DNA of 64,000 nucleotides, from contig CAIIXF020000010.1 in the NCBI GenBank assembly GCA_903813345.2, positions 29,226,425 through 29,290,424 of the forward strand, read 5' to 3'. Shown one piece after another: positions 13,901 to 28,900 of this stretch. A program made the translations under genes and the position numbers. The notes beneath the pieces are model-generated. The model did no database searches. It was not told where the DNA came from and saw only the letters and a list, made by a program, of their open reading frames with translations. The DNA comes from Owenia fusiformis (taxonomy: Eukaryota; Annelida; Polychaeta; Sabellida; Oweniidae). The stretch's first letter is position 1, and every line of letters starts with the position of its first letter.

Positions 13901-16900
13901 TCAATATGTCTCAGATGGTATACTTTCATCATTCTTAACTATGAAGAGTCTAGTTGTAAAACTGAATATATTGTGTAAAAGGGTATGACCATATGTTGGA
14001 GATGGTAGCTTTTGAGAAAAAAGATCTAGTAAGTTTATTGAAAACTTGATATGATAGATTGGGAAAGGGGTTGGGTAAATGTTTTGACTTGGTTTCTTTC
14101 TGTCTTTAATCATAGGTATGGACAATAGGTTTTGTTACCTTACTGCCAGTTGCAGTTTTACATTATTCTGTTTTTATTGTATTTCTTTAATAGATTTGTT
14201 TTTTACCCTTTGGCAGTTGAACAATGGAATGTGTTTTATATAGATCCAGGTTTCTCCAAGGAAAAGTCATTGGCATTTGTAAGCTATGAATATCAGGCAT
14301 GTAGCTCATAGGAAAGGGGGCAAAAGTTCTTTCAAATCATGCAGTTTTTCACCACCCTGAACACTTTTCAAATGATTTGGGGCAAAACCCGTCAAATGCG
14401 AACCCCCACTATAAATTTTTGAAATGTGAACCCTCCTTAGCAAAAGGCTGGCTATGGCCTGGAATATGCTGTGAACGGCATTTGATTGACATGATGTGAA
14501 GGTCACCCAATCTCTAAATTAAAATACCCATATTTATTCAGAATAAATATATAATATATGCACAATTGATCTACCTAAATTAGGCAAGAACTAAGTAATC
14601 CATCTTTAGGATATTTTATCACACAGGCCAAACAGACATTAGACAACATAACATAAGAACAAAGGAATAAACCTCGATGAAATCAATCGCAAATCAATTT
14701 TTCTCATCCATTTGTACGATTCAATTGCATTATTGGAATGATTAAGCTGTAATTTACGTAGGAAAGCAGGAATCATCATGCCCAATATTCGTTGATATGA
14801 AATATTCAAACAATCAACAAATTACTAATTAGCCTCTGTTTTGGTGTTAATTTCAGCAGGCGCCAAGTGAGAATTGCTCTTAATCTTAATAACATATAGA
14901 CAGGTACTTCAGAAGACAATGTTGTGTATATTAATATTTGTATACAGACATTACTTTGATCATGTTTATTTTAGATGATCTCTCTAAAATTTGGATGAAG
15001 AACTTTGAAGACTTGAGGGAGGTATTTTTTCAGGTTCTTCACACTCTTTTTTCATTTATGATAGCCATATTGGCTTGTACATATATCTTAGCATGTGCAT
15101 GATAGTATACAAAAATGAGTATGTTTTACTAAAATGACAAAGACAAACAAGCCATAAGCATGCAAAATATCACCACCTGCCATTTGTTACAGAGGCCAAC
15201 AGACAAATGCCAACTGCCGAATACCATCCACAAAAAAGTTGGAGTTTATAACAATATGTCAACACTTCTTCAAGACTTTCACAGCAAGCAGACATTTGTA
15301 AACACATCCAGCATATACTATATTTGATATTAATAGTTTATGAGGGATGTACATACAAAACACATGTATAATAATACATGTTATAACAGACCAACCATTG
15401 AACTTGAAATAATCAATACGGCAATAAATGTCAGATTAGATGAGATATGATTAAGGACATAAAACTGTCCCTATTGGAGGGCAACATGGCTTGTTACTTC
15501 TTCAAAATATACTTATTACAAATGAAAAACAGTTTAATAATTGAATATGATTTGGCTTTAATTTGGGTTGCTTATCCAATGAGTATTTTGGGTTGAGGGT
15601 AAACATGTCTAATGAAAAGATCAAGAAAAATATAAAAGGTAATGTGGGCAGAATTAAAAGAACACAAAACATGTAACTTACTAGTACCAAAAAAAATGTG
15701 GCTTGTGTATAAAAGATTATCAACATCATAAAATATGATTTTGAACTCAGGATTGGGATGACAGATTTAGATGCTGATCAGAATTAGTGAACTCGATATC
15801 AATTAATACAAATACTTACATTGAATATTCAGCCTGGCTGAACAATGTTCCTGGACATTCAAGACAGTAAATGAACAATTTAGTTCTTTTTGGTTATCAA
15901 CACTAGATGCTGCCTTTGTAAATGTTGACTTGTACACTCCAAGGGTAGTCTCATCTGCTGTTGCTGTTTGTTCAATACCATTTAGTGTCCATGTTATGGT
16001 TGGTTTTTGGCTGTCATCTCGCTCTCCTGCGTATGTGACTGACCACTCATATGTGATGGTGTCATTCTGATTGAAAGTTACAGTCCCTGACATAGGACAT
16101 TCTCCTGGCTCTGAAATAAAACATGGAATTGTAAAATACAGATTAACTTCACTCTTGTAATTTTAGGGTAAAAAATTAAATTTCTTTTGCTTTCAATGTA
16201 ATGAAACACTGGAGGATGAATTTAAGCAATAATTGATAACAGGTTTAAATCAAGGATTTACCGATATGTGATACGGAATAATATAAATCAAAATATTTCT
16301 AAATTCTCTTAACACTATACTATTGTAACTGCCTCGATGTGTTACTATATGTACTTACTTAAAACTACAAGTTGTGGCTCCAAACCCCCAATAGGTTGAC
16401 CTTTTACTACATTGTTACAAGAATATTTCCCTGCATCATTTAAATCAGTACTTCGGAGTCCTAAATTATAAGGCTTTTCTGTAGAAACTGAAAATTTGTC
16501 TGGTATATCAGTAGCTGTTACTCTATCATTGAAAGTTAACTGCTTTCCTGTTCCAGTTCGAAGAGAGTTACCAAGCCATTGTACAACATGAGTCCCAGAT
16601 GCTATTGTGTTAATGTGACATGTGAGTTCAGCATTTTGTCCAGATAACACAGCTCTGTCTCGTGGTCCTTCAATCAGTACTATATCATCTTGCCCATATA
16701 CTGAAAACACAGAAAGTATCAGAAATGTTAATTTAGCTGTAGAATCCATATCAATATATAAGCATTGTGCCATTGTACTATTCAGATTGTCTCAAATCTT
16801 TTGTATTTATAGTTCTTCGTCCAAAACTCTGAGAGTTGTATCAAAACACTAGATTCAGATCTCAAATCCTAGAGGTTTGTTGCACTCTAAAAACCGTTCC

Positions 16901-19900
16901 AAAATTCAGCTGTATTTTCCTTTCTTAACAACTCCTGCAAACTTCCAGTATTTTCTTAAAGTTTCATCCACTCCTTCAGTGTAGTTACACGCCAGTCCAT
17001 TAGCAATATTGACGTCTTATTACAACGACAGTCCTCAAATTGAATACTCCGCAACTCCTGAATCAAACTCTATATTTAATTAACCTCCTAAAAACTATAT
17101 CTTAATCCAGCCTTTACTGTCAATATCTGCCTTAACTAAATGAGTGAGAATCTTTGAGATTTTCCAGATTAGGTTAAACGAGTTAATCCCCAAAACAAAG
17201 TTTATTTATCGCTGCTGCTGAAAAACTGACTTTCCTGCCTGAGAACCAATGGCAACTGTACTCTGAAATCCAATATATTAATTCCAATATGCTACGTACA
17301 TTGTGCTATGAGCTAATAAATGACATTCCCTCTCAGATATTATGACGATCATGTTTTCTAATTCAAAATACTACATGATGGACAGGAATTCCTGAGGAAT
17401 AAAATTAACAGGCTTATAGCTAATATTCTAAATTATATAGAAGTGCAAGAAAATTTTACACTTCAATCAAATTTTAGAGAGAAGTGAAGTAAAATATATG
17501 CAATGGGAATGAAATTATTTTGATTATATTGGTTATTGTGTTAAATCATCAGCACTGGTAGTTGCTGATAAGCATGATGTTCCTAATAAGTTCTCGCTCT
17601 CTGATTCGTTGATATTTTAACACATATCAACAGTGCTATTATATCTAACTGTAATGTTACTGTCAATTTTTCGCATATTCTTTTTTTGAATATGAAATTT
17701 ATCCCTGTTTACTATATTTCTTGCTAATTTTAATTATTGTCAACTCACAAAATTTTATTCCCAAGTTCAAGGTCACATGAAGGTCATAGTGACTTTTCAT
17801 GAAAATCTTAAGATGAGTCAAAGTTAAAGAAAATATTTCAAGAATTTGAAATGTCAGTTTAAGGCATAACAAAACAAGGATGCTAATGTGTCTTTGGGAA
17901 AATGGGGCAATAATCTTTCTTTGGTAAGTTTTGAGTAGAAGCTATTTATAACATTCTGAAAATATGGTAATGAAATTACATAAAACTACACAAGAATTTA
18001 ATTACAGACCTCCCTAGTTACAACAAATACAATTCTTTGACCTCAAAATGGATTAGAAGCACCATGGGGATTTGTAAAAACAAAAATTGTAGAAAACCAA
18101 TAGATAACTTTTTGAAAGCCTACAGACGAGCACATGTCCAAAGCAACATATCAAATGTGTATGATAGCACTATATGCTCAAACCTAGCATTAGATTGCCA
18201 TAAAATAAAACAGATATGGAAATAGATGACAATTAATGAATTCTGAGATTATCCCCAGTGTTCTACTGGGCTCTAAAGGATTGTAAAACAGCTGTACAAA
18301 ATGTCAGATATAATCTCAAATCCCAGCAGATAAAACAACAATCAACATAACCCTATAAAACAAAGGAGGTAATCCATCATCCTCTAACAATGGATCTCAA
18401 GATTGAATAGACCAATCAAGAGGCTATATCATGAATAGGATTCTGGGATAGATACATGTCTTTTGCTTGAGGGAGGTGGATTCTTGGTTCTGAACTGCCA
18501 AACATGTAGGAAATTCCTTAGCATCATTCTTTAGTTAATTAAGTATTTCTTATATTATTTTTGCTTGCTTCAGCTCAAGCTATGATACATATATGATACA
18601 TGGGGAAGGATCTAGAAAGTAGAAAATTCCCCCAAATGGCCAAAATCACAGTATTTGGCTGTCAAATATACAAAATTCATCATTAAACCCAAACATTTTG
18701 AGGCAAAATAGAAGACCTCTCCCCTCTTCAACCCAAAAATATGTGAGGAAGTCAAACTGTTTATTTGGAGTCAAGATGACCTAGAAAAGTTCAAAGGTTA
18801 TCATCCTGACATTAATTAACCAAACATCATGACACTTGAATGTTAAACAAATGATGTCCTATGGGTTTGAGTTTGAAATTCCCAGAGCAATGAATGAAGA
18901 TAGTTAGCTATCCTCAGCAATCCTCTGGTGGGATAATTATTCAACTGATTTCCAGTGTCTCATGTTCTTATAATTTGAAACAAGGCATTCACATGCAAAA
19001 TGTCACTATCTGCCATTTGTTACAGAAACCAACTGCTGAATGCCATTTGTTAGACGCCAAATGCCGAACCCCATCCACAAAAAGTTGGAAACTATAAATG
19101 TCACCATTTAAAGTGGTGAAATAACAATTAAAGGTATATTTTAACTTGTTAACTTTATTACCTCCTTTCTCTTCTCAATTTCAATGTATTTTATATTTTG
19201 AAACATGACAATTCAATTCATGGACTTGCGAATGCCATATTTCTGTATTCTATTATTAGAATTAGATCTTAATTATTAAAGATTTCCCCTGTAAATTTGA
19301 AACTGCATGTTCAACATAACCTGATCTAAACTGCCCCAAGAAAGTTAACTAAAGTTGTCTAAATCAATTGAGGAGGTCTACAGGAGGTCTATTATCAATA
19401 TATTTCTGAGAATCCTACCCTTATCAAGCCTCCATTTGAAGACTCTGAGATATGTTACCAGTATAATTTTTGAAATATGTTTGACTTTCATATTTCCCTC
19501 TTAATATTCAGGTAAGTCTATACCCTGAGCCCAGAGGCTAGAAGTAATTACATCCTCTTAAGAAGAGTGAACCATCTGCAATCCATAATCTTATTAGCAC
19601 CCTGGATTCTCACTGGCTAGTTATACTAGACAAGGTCCACATTTTGAAAAAGCGCTCAAGACTATATGTCGGTAACAGTAAGACTTACTCTTGCTTTCTT
19701 TTGTTCATGATTTTAAATTACAGAATTGCAATTTTATTCTAAGGAGGGGGTCAGATAATTGTGTCATATATTGGTTTGAAAGTGTTTGTGAGAGATTATC
19801 CTAGAGATATCCTGGACACTTGTTTGTCCGCAGTATATATTTTAATATCTGAAGAAATAATAGTCCTCACTTTGCTCTCTTAGCTTATGGCAACTTTCCC

Positions 19901-22900
19901 ATGAGCAATACCTTAGATTGTCAACATACTGCTTTTTTGCAGTTCATTCCCATAGATTTAATTCACAACAATGAAAACTTACTATATAAAAGGGACAGAC
20001 ATAGACATTTTTAAGATCATGCTCTAAGGTCTTTGAGGTACTGAGTGACATATACAAAAGAACAGCATTATTTTTGTGGTACATCCAATTGTTTTTTCTC
20101 AAGTAAATGAGTCTTATATTAACCCCAATATGCCTATCCCATATACCCCCCCTCCCTATCCATCTTGTAATATGGCGAAGTTGTTCAGGGAGAGGGTGGC
20201 AAAAATATGTTGTGACATGACTTTTGTTATTCTCGGCGAATTTCGAAAATAGTAAAATGAAAATGAAACTCTTTTTCAAAACATGACATCACTTAAAAAG
20301 GTTAAAATACGAGGGTTGTCCCATAAGTCTTGAAATTTTTAGTCAAATTCATAGTATATTTGAGATACAATGATAAAAATTGATCTTGATACATACCAAT
20401 TTTCAGCCAAATTCATTAAAACTTTTTGAATTAAAGTAAAAAATTTATGGGATTTATGGGACAACCCTCGTACCCAAGTTAATTTCCAACCACAAATATT
20501 ATCCTCTTCACATTCGTATTAATTACATTTTAACAATAGCAACCTTAGTAAATGACACCAGAAACATAACACCTCATATTCCGCAATCAGGCATAAGTTC
20601 TCCAATATCACCAAGACCTCCCAGAAGAGTACATTTTACAGGTAGAAATCAATGGAATGTGAAATGAAATACAAGTAGCAAATATATTATTTTTGTGAAA
20701 GAATACATACAATTGTCAGACACTTATATCTTAGAAGAGCCTAAAGCAATATAGAATACCCTGAGAACGTCTACTTTAATAACTGAAGAGCAATCGTCAC
20801 ACAACTTCATCTCAAATAAAACTCACGATTCTGTAGACTGAAACCCTTTGTCAGAGTTTGACTTTGAATCTCTTAAAAAGAGCCTTTACTCCTCCAATAA
20901 AAATAGTTTTGATCTAAAAAAACAATTTCCAATAAGACTTCTTGGAATTTGTGTCATATACAGATCAGCTTAATATATGATTGGTTGGTTAATCACTATA
21001 CTACACTATTGTCTAACTTTTCATAGATTATTCAAGTTTCCCAGAGCTGCTATTTCAATAACGCCGTCCAAGTATTGCAAAAACGTAATGAAAAATCCAT
21101 GGACCCGGAAATAAAAAGTGATTGCGTTTTGTGGACGCAGTGCAAGCCATACTCATACAATCAACTTTGGATGAATGATTTGATAAAGATCTTACCTTCA
21201 GTCTCTTTATTTCGTCAGAATCCAATAAATAATTGAAGAAAATTCTATTTCTAAAAGAAATAAAATTTTCTTTCGAAATTTCCTTCCCGGAAGTTGATTT
21301 CTGATCGAAATAGTACGAGGCATGTGATAGGACAAAAATTTATACAATACTCGATTTCCGAGCAGTAATCAGTATGAGTCCTACGATTGGCCGGTAGCTT
21401 AAGACCTGATTCAAACCATTTTCAATTGGTCAAGTGTGATCACGTGATCATTATTTGAGACTGCATATGCGCAAGAAACTGAACTAAAAAGTTGAACCTC
21501 GCGCAGATTGCCCCTAAACTAAACATGCTAAAGCAAAATCAATAGCAAATTGTTTCGAAATTCGCAAGGAAAAGGTGTTTTAAATGGGAGAATATAAGTT
21601 ATGATGGTATCTGTATCATTCAATGACATACTAGACTTGCAAGAACGCTGATTCAGACAGATAAATAGCAAAAGCAGTGGTACAAAATTTCATCAATTTA
21701 TTTCATCCAGTGTAAAAACGTGACTTTTGAATTCCCGGGAACATTTTTTCAAGGGACGCAGTTTTTTGAAGGGAGACGCATTTTTTGAAAATCATTACGT
21801 TCAAGGGACGCAATTTTGGACAAGCCTACTGAAAACACTGCCAGAGGGTAGTTATTTTAATGTTAGACTCAGGGTCCCAGGGTAGTCACTGAAAAGTACC
21901 AGTCTCAAGTTATCTTCAAGAGTAAGTCAAACACATAGAATTGTATTTTGTAACACGATCTTGCATATATCAAAGGCTAATTAACATTTCATGTTAATAG
22001 CAAAAAGAACTGCACGTATTGTAGGTGTTTTTAGTTTGATTGATTCGATTCGTGTGAAAGAATTTTTGTAATTGATGCCTTGGTGATTTATGACAAACCC
22101 ACAGGTTAAATTGATGCAAATTAGAATTTTATTCTTTGAGTGAAATGTAGATGAAAATGGTAATTATAAACTTTCAAACTAAAAAGAAATGTAAGCATAG
22201 AATTATAGGTCTTGAGAATTCTATTAGGATTTCTAAAAAAAAAACTCAAGTGTTTTTACCATAAATAATCTCCTAACCCAGTTAAGAGCTCAACATAATA
22301 ATTCAATAGCAAAACTAAAAAACTGTAAAAAAACATGTTGAAGAGTAATTACAGCTGGGACAAGCTTTTAACAAGGTCACAAAAATGTTGGTGACTACAA
22401 CAAAGTCACCACTTGCGGTGGTGACATTAAAACTGAAATCATTGAAAAAAATTTGATTCTGAAAATATAAGGGAGATTAAACATAAATGAATAAACATAA
22501 ATGAAAAAGTTGAAAACAGTGTTCATATTGAGCTTTTTTTCTTGAGAGAGGTCAAAGTTTCCCGAGTTTGCACCAACAAGCAAGGTATCCTTCACATCAT
22601 CTCAAAAATTAAGAATTAATTTGTGAATTTGATACTATAGAAAAAAAGCCATCCGACAAACAGAAATATGATTGATTTATTTCCGCCAGAGACCCCCTAG
22701 GAGATAATTTCTCATCTGGTTAAAATGTCTGTCTGCTCATGCTTATTTCACTCCATTTTTCTGTAAAAATTGAATAAAGTGTCAGATTTTCTTGCATATC
22801 TATACAATTTAGAATCTTTACTTCATGCCTGTTCACTTTATTTCTCTCTAATTCCTCTCCTTTGTACTCTATTTTGCATTTTGAAACATGACCCTTGATA

Positions 22901-25900
22901 TTTCATTTGTGGGATTTCTCATTTTGCTAAGTACTATCAGGAATTGGTTATTTGACTTATCACATCGAGGGCTCATCGTTTTTCATTTCGATAAGTACCG
23001 CTTTGGGAGCACAAATCACAAGCAACTAATTTAGCATTCAATATGACCATGTAAAAAGAATGTACTTTCAAAATTTTCTAATGACTTCGATCCTTAAGAG
23101 ATCAAAACACAGAAAAACATGTTCTTCTAAATTGGGCTAAGATCCCTTGCTCCCCTTCCCCTGTTGCTAATTTACATATTCCGAGAATTACCATGTTATT
23201 AGTAACTTCTTCAGGCTGCATAATAACAACAAGTAAAAGGATTTTTACAGCTGTTTGTGATATTAGAATCAAGGATATCATATCCATAAATATATCCAAT
23301 TTCCACAAAGTTATTCAAAAAGCACAAAGGTTTATTTACCTAAGTGTTGACCATATTTCATACAGCACTAGTCTACTAGACATACAAAAAACGCAATATA
23401 TTAAGAACACCATATTTCACTTTTAAGTAGACCAATTACTATATTATGGCGCCAATAAGTAAAACATAAGAGTATTTTTGAAAAACTGAAGTAAGAATTA
23501 GTGAGGTATATTCAGTGAAGAGGTATGTTGTTCATACACTGAATTATTAACGAAAAAATGCAGGAAAATGGGAAAATTAAAAATAGCCACAAGACAAACT
23601 AAATCTAATAATAATGGTGAGTTGATTCTAGAATACCCTGAAGCCACGAAGGCAGTAATAATTGCTAGCCTCTTCATAAAAATCTCATAAATGAAGCTAA
23701 AGAGACTTAATCAAACTAGTGTAAAGGATACTTATGATAGATATGACACAATTCTTTGATTATTTCCAGGAACTGACATGATTTTCTACCTTTAAGGCAT
23801 CCGCATCTGCGGGGAATGTGATTTACAAAATTTGAAGGCTACTCCGCTAACAAGCCGTTGCAGTCTCAGTTCGAACGAAACATTCAAAAATTACAGTTTA
23901 TTTTTTTATATTTCACAAAGTAGATCACAGATGTGATATAGATGACAAAATACCCTGGGGTAAATGATACTTAACCAAATTCATAGAAATTCTAAGACTT
24001 ACTGTGAATTAATCAACCCTGTATAAAAGTTTCACTTCATTTCGACTCTTTGAACAAACTATGATTCTTTTACCTAGCCCAAATGTAATAAATCGTTCAT
24101 GCATTGGTCACATATATCAGAAAGATTAAAGAAGTACTTAGTAGCTACTCTTCATGAGAGCTTCACCCCACCTTAACTCTTTAAACTAGAGATGATTCTT
24201 TTACCTAGCCAAAATCTAATCTGACTCTATAATCACATATCTATGAAACAAATATAAACTGTATATTGTAGTTTGGGGCTAGTCAATGCCATTGAATCAA
24301 TGAATATCAGAGCAATGACTCTTGAATTTTATCTCAACAATGCATTCCTAGAAAATATACTTTTAGACGTTCACTTATCTCTACATTTCAAAAAGGTCTA
24401 ACAATTACACATTCATACAATAAAACACTTGAAACATTGATCACAGGGAAGGACTAGGATGAGTCTTATTTGACAAGGTAACATAACTTTGATATGACCA
24501 GTGGTTAAGGAAAATTACTCATTGAATGATAGCTAAAAAAAAGATGAGCTAAATCTTAAAAATACACAACTTAATCAGTTAATACACAACTTAATCAGTT
24601 AATAACTTAATCACATGTTGAAAAAACTTTTTTGTATTGATAGAGGCACTAAAGCAAACCGCAAGTTAAAAAAAAAATAGATGCATATAGATGATAAATG
24701 TGTTAAATAGATAACTGACTTTAATAAACTGACAGACTCTAGCCATAAATAAGCTAAAATCAAAGTTTTCAGGTCACTCTAAAAGTATCAATAAAAGTAC
24801 CAACTAGATGAAATCAATGGAAATGTCATTTTGCACATGAATTCTATACTAAGGTGGGGTTCCGCTACATGTTTAAGCTTTCGATCAATGCAGTATTTGC
24901 ATCAACTTCAATTCTCTCGTCATATGATTTCTTGTAACGAATATCATTATATATAGCAAGAAATTTTATGTAAGGTTTTGTATGTAAACATTAGATGGAC
25001 CCTGACCTAAAGATCAGGCAACCAGGACAAAAAAAAAACTAAAGAGAGAATGAATTAGAATAGATTTCCATAATTGACTATTTAACACCATTCCATACAT
25101 TCTCTCACTATGCAAAGTTTGACCTTAAAAGCTTGGTTTAACCTCTGTTTAAAATGGTAATTCACCCCCCCCCCTCCCCAGGTGGCAATCTGTCACTTCT
25201 TACCTATGTTTAAAATGGTTATTTACCCCCCCCCCCCCCTCCCCAGGTGGCTACCTGTCACTTCTTGGTGGTGACATAAAAACTGGCACTTCTAGATCAT
25301 ATACATGTAGTTGACATTAGGATGCCGGATGCTTTAGTGGTTGGCAAGAGAAAGTTGCATCTGTCAGATGTGATAGTTTGAGACAACTGGCAATTGCAGT
25401 ATCTGAGAAAGAGTTTGAAAAATAAAGAACTTTATATATAAAGACGCAGGGCTCTCACCAGGAAATATTTAGGGTGTGGTGCTAACATCTTCAGAATGAC
25501 CGTTTAATTGTAATAAATCATATTTATGTTATGTTTTATCCTTTTTACGTGCTATTTAGAGGTTATGTCACTATCGTGGTATATATGCCCGAGGTCTCAG
25601 TGATATATGGCCCGACCTTGGGAGGGACATTGATCTCTGAGAACCGAGGGCATATGCGCCACGATAGTGACATAAACGATTTATAACATACCTATGATGA
25701 TGTAGACTGGTCAGAGAGTACCGTTTTCTTATAGAATTGACAAACAAATGGTTTGAAAATGATTGAAATGAGTTGAAAAATTGCTCACGCAGTTTTATCT
25801 TCGATTGATTGGTTATGACGTCAGCGCCTTGACCAATCAGAAAGTTTGCGGGCGCAGGCTTTTCAAAACTTATGTTGGCCCGCTGTCTTGTGTACACTTT

Positions 25901-28900
25901 GCAATATACATCATCATAGGTATGTTATAATATTGTATAATCAGTCAAGTTTAGACTGTGGAAACAGTAATGATTTGACAATAGGGTGTGGAGGGAGCTA
26001 AATAGAGTGTGGTGCTGCGCCACAGTCTAAAAGCCTGGCGAGAGCCCTGAGACGAGAATATCAATCATAGAAGTATACTATTTTTCTTGTCTGAATAAAG
26101 GCATTTTTAATTTTTTTTTGTCAGTTTTACGTAAATTAATCCATAGAACTGAAAATCTTATTTTATTTAATCCAAACAATGGGGATAAACTGATGAATTT
26201 CTAGCTCAGTTTAAAAAGAATTCCAGGGAAAAAAAACTTTAAAACTTTTTAACTACAAAGCTCAGACTAATCTTATTTTAACCCTGGAAAATGATGCTCC
26301 AGGGCCCACCTAAATTATGAACCAAGAATTTGTAACCATGAAAACATCAAAGATAACCAGGGTGTAAAAATGGGTTAAACAAACACTAAACATGTTGGTA
26401 TTTCACAGATCAGAAGAGGAAGCCAATTTTGTATACAATTTGGTTCTTGTGTTTACATGTGGTTAGCTTCAAACAGCAAACATTTCCACCCCTTGACCTA
26501 TATGGTTGATTTTTAATATGGGGTTCCAATAGAAAAAACTCCTCAAAATAAAAAAACTGAAAAAAAAACTTTTGAAATTTTTATACTGGAATAAATAAGC
26601 TGGTCAAATCTTTAAGATATGAGGTACTTAGACAAAAAAATCACCAGCAAAATCGACAACTAGTCTCAAAACCTCTTTACTTATTATCTACGATGATTAC
26701 CATAATGGGGAACCCCTCTAATTTAAGTCTGAAGTTCTTATTCTTAATGATGAATGAAGCAACGAAAAAATTTCTCTCAAAGTGGAACTTTTGTTTGAGA
26801 TGAATGCACGGTTCATTAGGGGGCATTCTTGATCAATTTGTACGGAATAGAGTCCAAAAAATTCAAAAGAAACCACCACCCCACCTAAAAATATCTTACT
26901 CCTTCAAAAAAACATACTGAATATATAACCATTAATGGAGGTGTCAAAACTGACAGAAGCACAAACACACGGAACCAATATTGAACTGAGGAAATCATCC
27001 CATTGTTTAACCTCCTGAATCCCAGGCTCTAAAATTGGCATGAAACCAGAGAATTTTTCATTTTTTGCCACCTTTTGACATTTTATTACATACCTATACA
27101 ACTTTAGATGCTCAGCTTAGTAAAATTGGATGGCAGAGATCATTTCTACACGTTTTAAAACAATTTTTGAGTAAATTGGATGAAAATTGTTCAAATGAGA
27201 GCAATTTTTGTGAAAAATTTTGTGACGGATTTTCTCGTCCCTCTGGGCACCAGTCTTATTTCATTTGTGACGGATATATCCGTCACTCTGGGTATTCAAG
27301 AGGTTAATATCCTTTCAAAAGAAAGATCATTGAATAATGTGCTGTTGTTATTTGTTTTGAACATAAAGAAGCGATCGTATCAATAACATAAGACCTACAT
27401 ATAGACAAATCTAATTTTGTATTTTCCGATATATCATGGCAATCAATAGCGATATATCAAAAAGCACAGGAGTGATTTTGCTAATGTACTGCTATATACA
27501 TATAACACTAAACAATAGACATAATGGATGACATCACAATATCAACATACATAAATTGCAAAAATGACAAAATTAACTTTTCTTTCCCAATTTGAATCCT
27601 ACATATGGCTATCAAAAAATAATCGAATTCCATCTAAAACTGAACCCTGAGACCATTCACACTCAGATTTACCTCTCGTTTATAGAGTCCAAGTGAGGTC
27701 AAGATCAGGTTGTGAAATCATAACCATTTCCAAAGGGAAACATTCTAACAATATATTCACATGACAGCAAGGAGGATTGGCTCCCAGAGTGCAACATTGA
27801 TATTCTGTCCCATATATGGGCATGTCCTGATACAAAATTCGAATTCAAACAGCAGCCATGTTGTTCACTTCAACATTTGAATCGTGAATTTTGGTCTTAT
27901 TTCCCAACGAAAAATTCCAAAACTCACAAGGAATGAACAAAATATTGGATCGAATCTTTTGAACTAGTTATTTTGAATTTATATTCAGTTATAATTTCAG
28001 AAAATAAAGACATTTCGACATTTTCATTGTTGGAAAATATCGAGTCTCGATCCTGGGAGCCAATCCTCCTTGCATTACAGTTTGATACAATCCCTTAGTC
28101 CTCTTACTTTGTTGCGTGTTTGATGAGAACAATTGACATACCTGTAAAAACACATAATCTATGAGACTATGTCATACAAGCAATAAAAGGCATGAAATGT
28201 CACAATGATTTTCATAAGCTCCTAATTGTTACCATATTACAGATATATAATCGAGGCACTTGATTCAGGTTCACCCAAAGTCCCCATCATCTAACTACCA
28301 GTATACCATCTAACATTCCTTTGGGAAGGAGCTAAAACACTGAGTTTAAACATGATTTTGACTGAATGTAAGAATACACTTTTTCCAAAGATTATCTCAC
28401 ACTTTAATAAAATGAACAATCTCTCTGTATGTTATTCTGAAAGATGCGCTTCTTGTCAAAATGTCTTCCAACACAGTAATTGGTAACTGCTCTGTAAGTT
28501 TAATTAGGAGCAAATCTTAGCCGAGATACTTTTCAATTTACTTGTATAAAAAGTATTGGCATCTACAAACAACGCTGAATAACACGGAAATTAAATGATC
28601 AACATCTTCAATAGCGTCTTGTTATGATAGTGTGGCCGTAATTGGATGGCTTTTACCCTTTGTTTGTTTTCCATATAAGGAGTTACGGAGTCTATTGTTT
28701 TTCCCATGCAGAGGAAATGCTGGAGGCATTCTAAAGATTGTTAGTTTCCAATGTCCTTGTTTTTTTATTAATATCAAAAAGTATCAAACAGTCTATCAAT
28801 TAATGTATCTTAAACAAAAATATTTACATTCTGTAATCTTTAATAGATGCTATATTTTCACACATTAATATTGTTTATTTTGCAATGCCTAATGATGGAG

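Larger units (their letters stand above)
7954..15819. other. Ig-gene intron, 7.9 kb
   Basis: A long intron between the second and third Ig-domain exons. It holds the hairpin at 9534-9634, the AGGCCT-rich minisatellite at 12397-12600 and two family-A repeats (13441, 15151). A poly-C run of about 11 occurs near 10669. No additional Ig-like exon or other coding evidence was seen on either strand; the listed short open frames have no domain features or splice context. Confidence 0.6.

Noticed and set aside
25571-25897. 108-residue minus frame
   Set aside because: Spans two hairpins of a nested transposon; no recognisable domain and the arms dictate the sequence.
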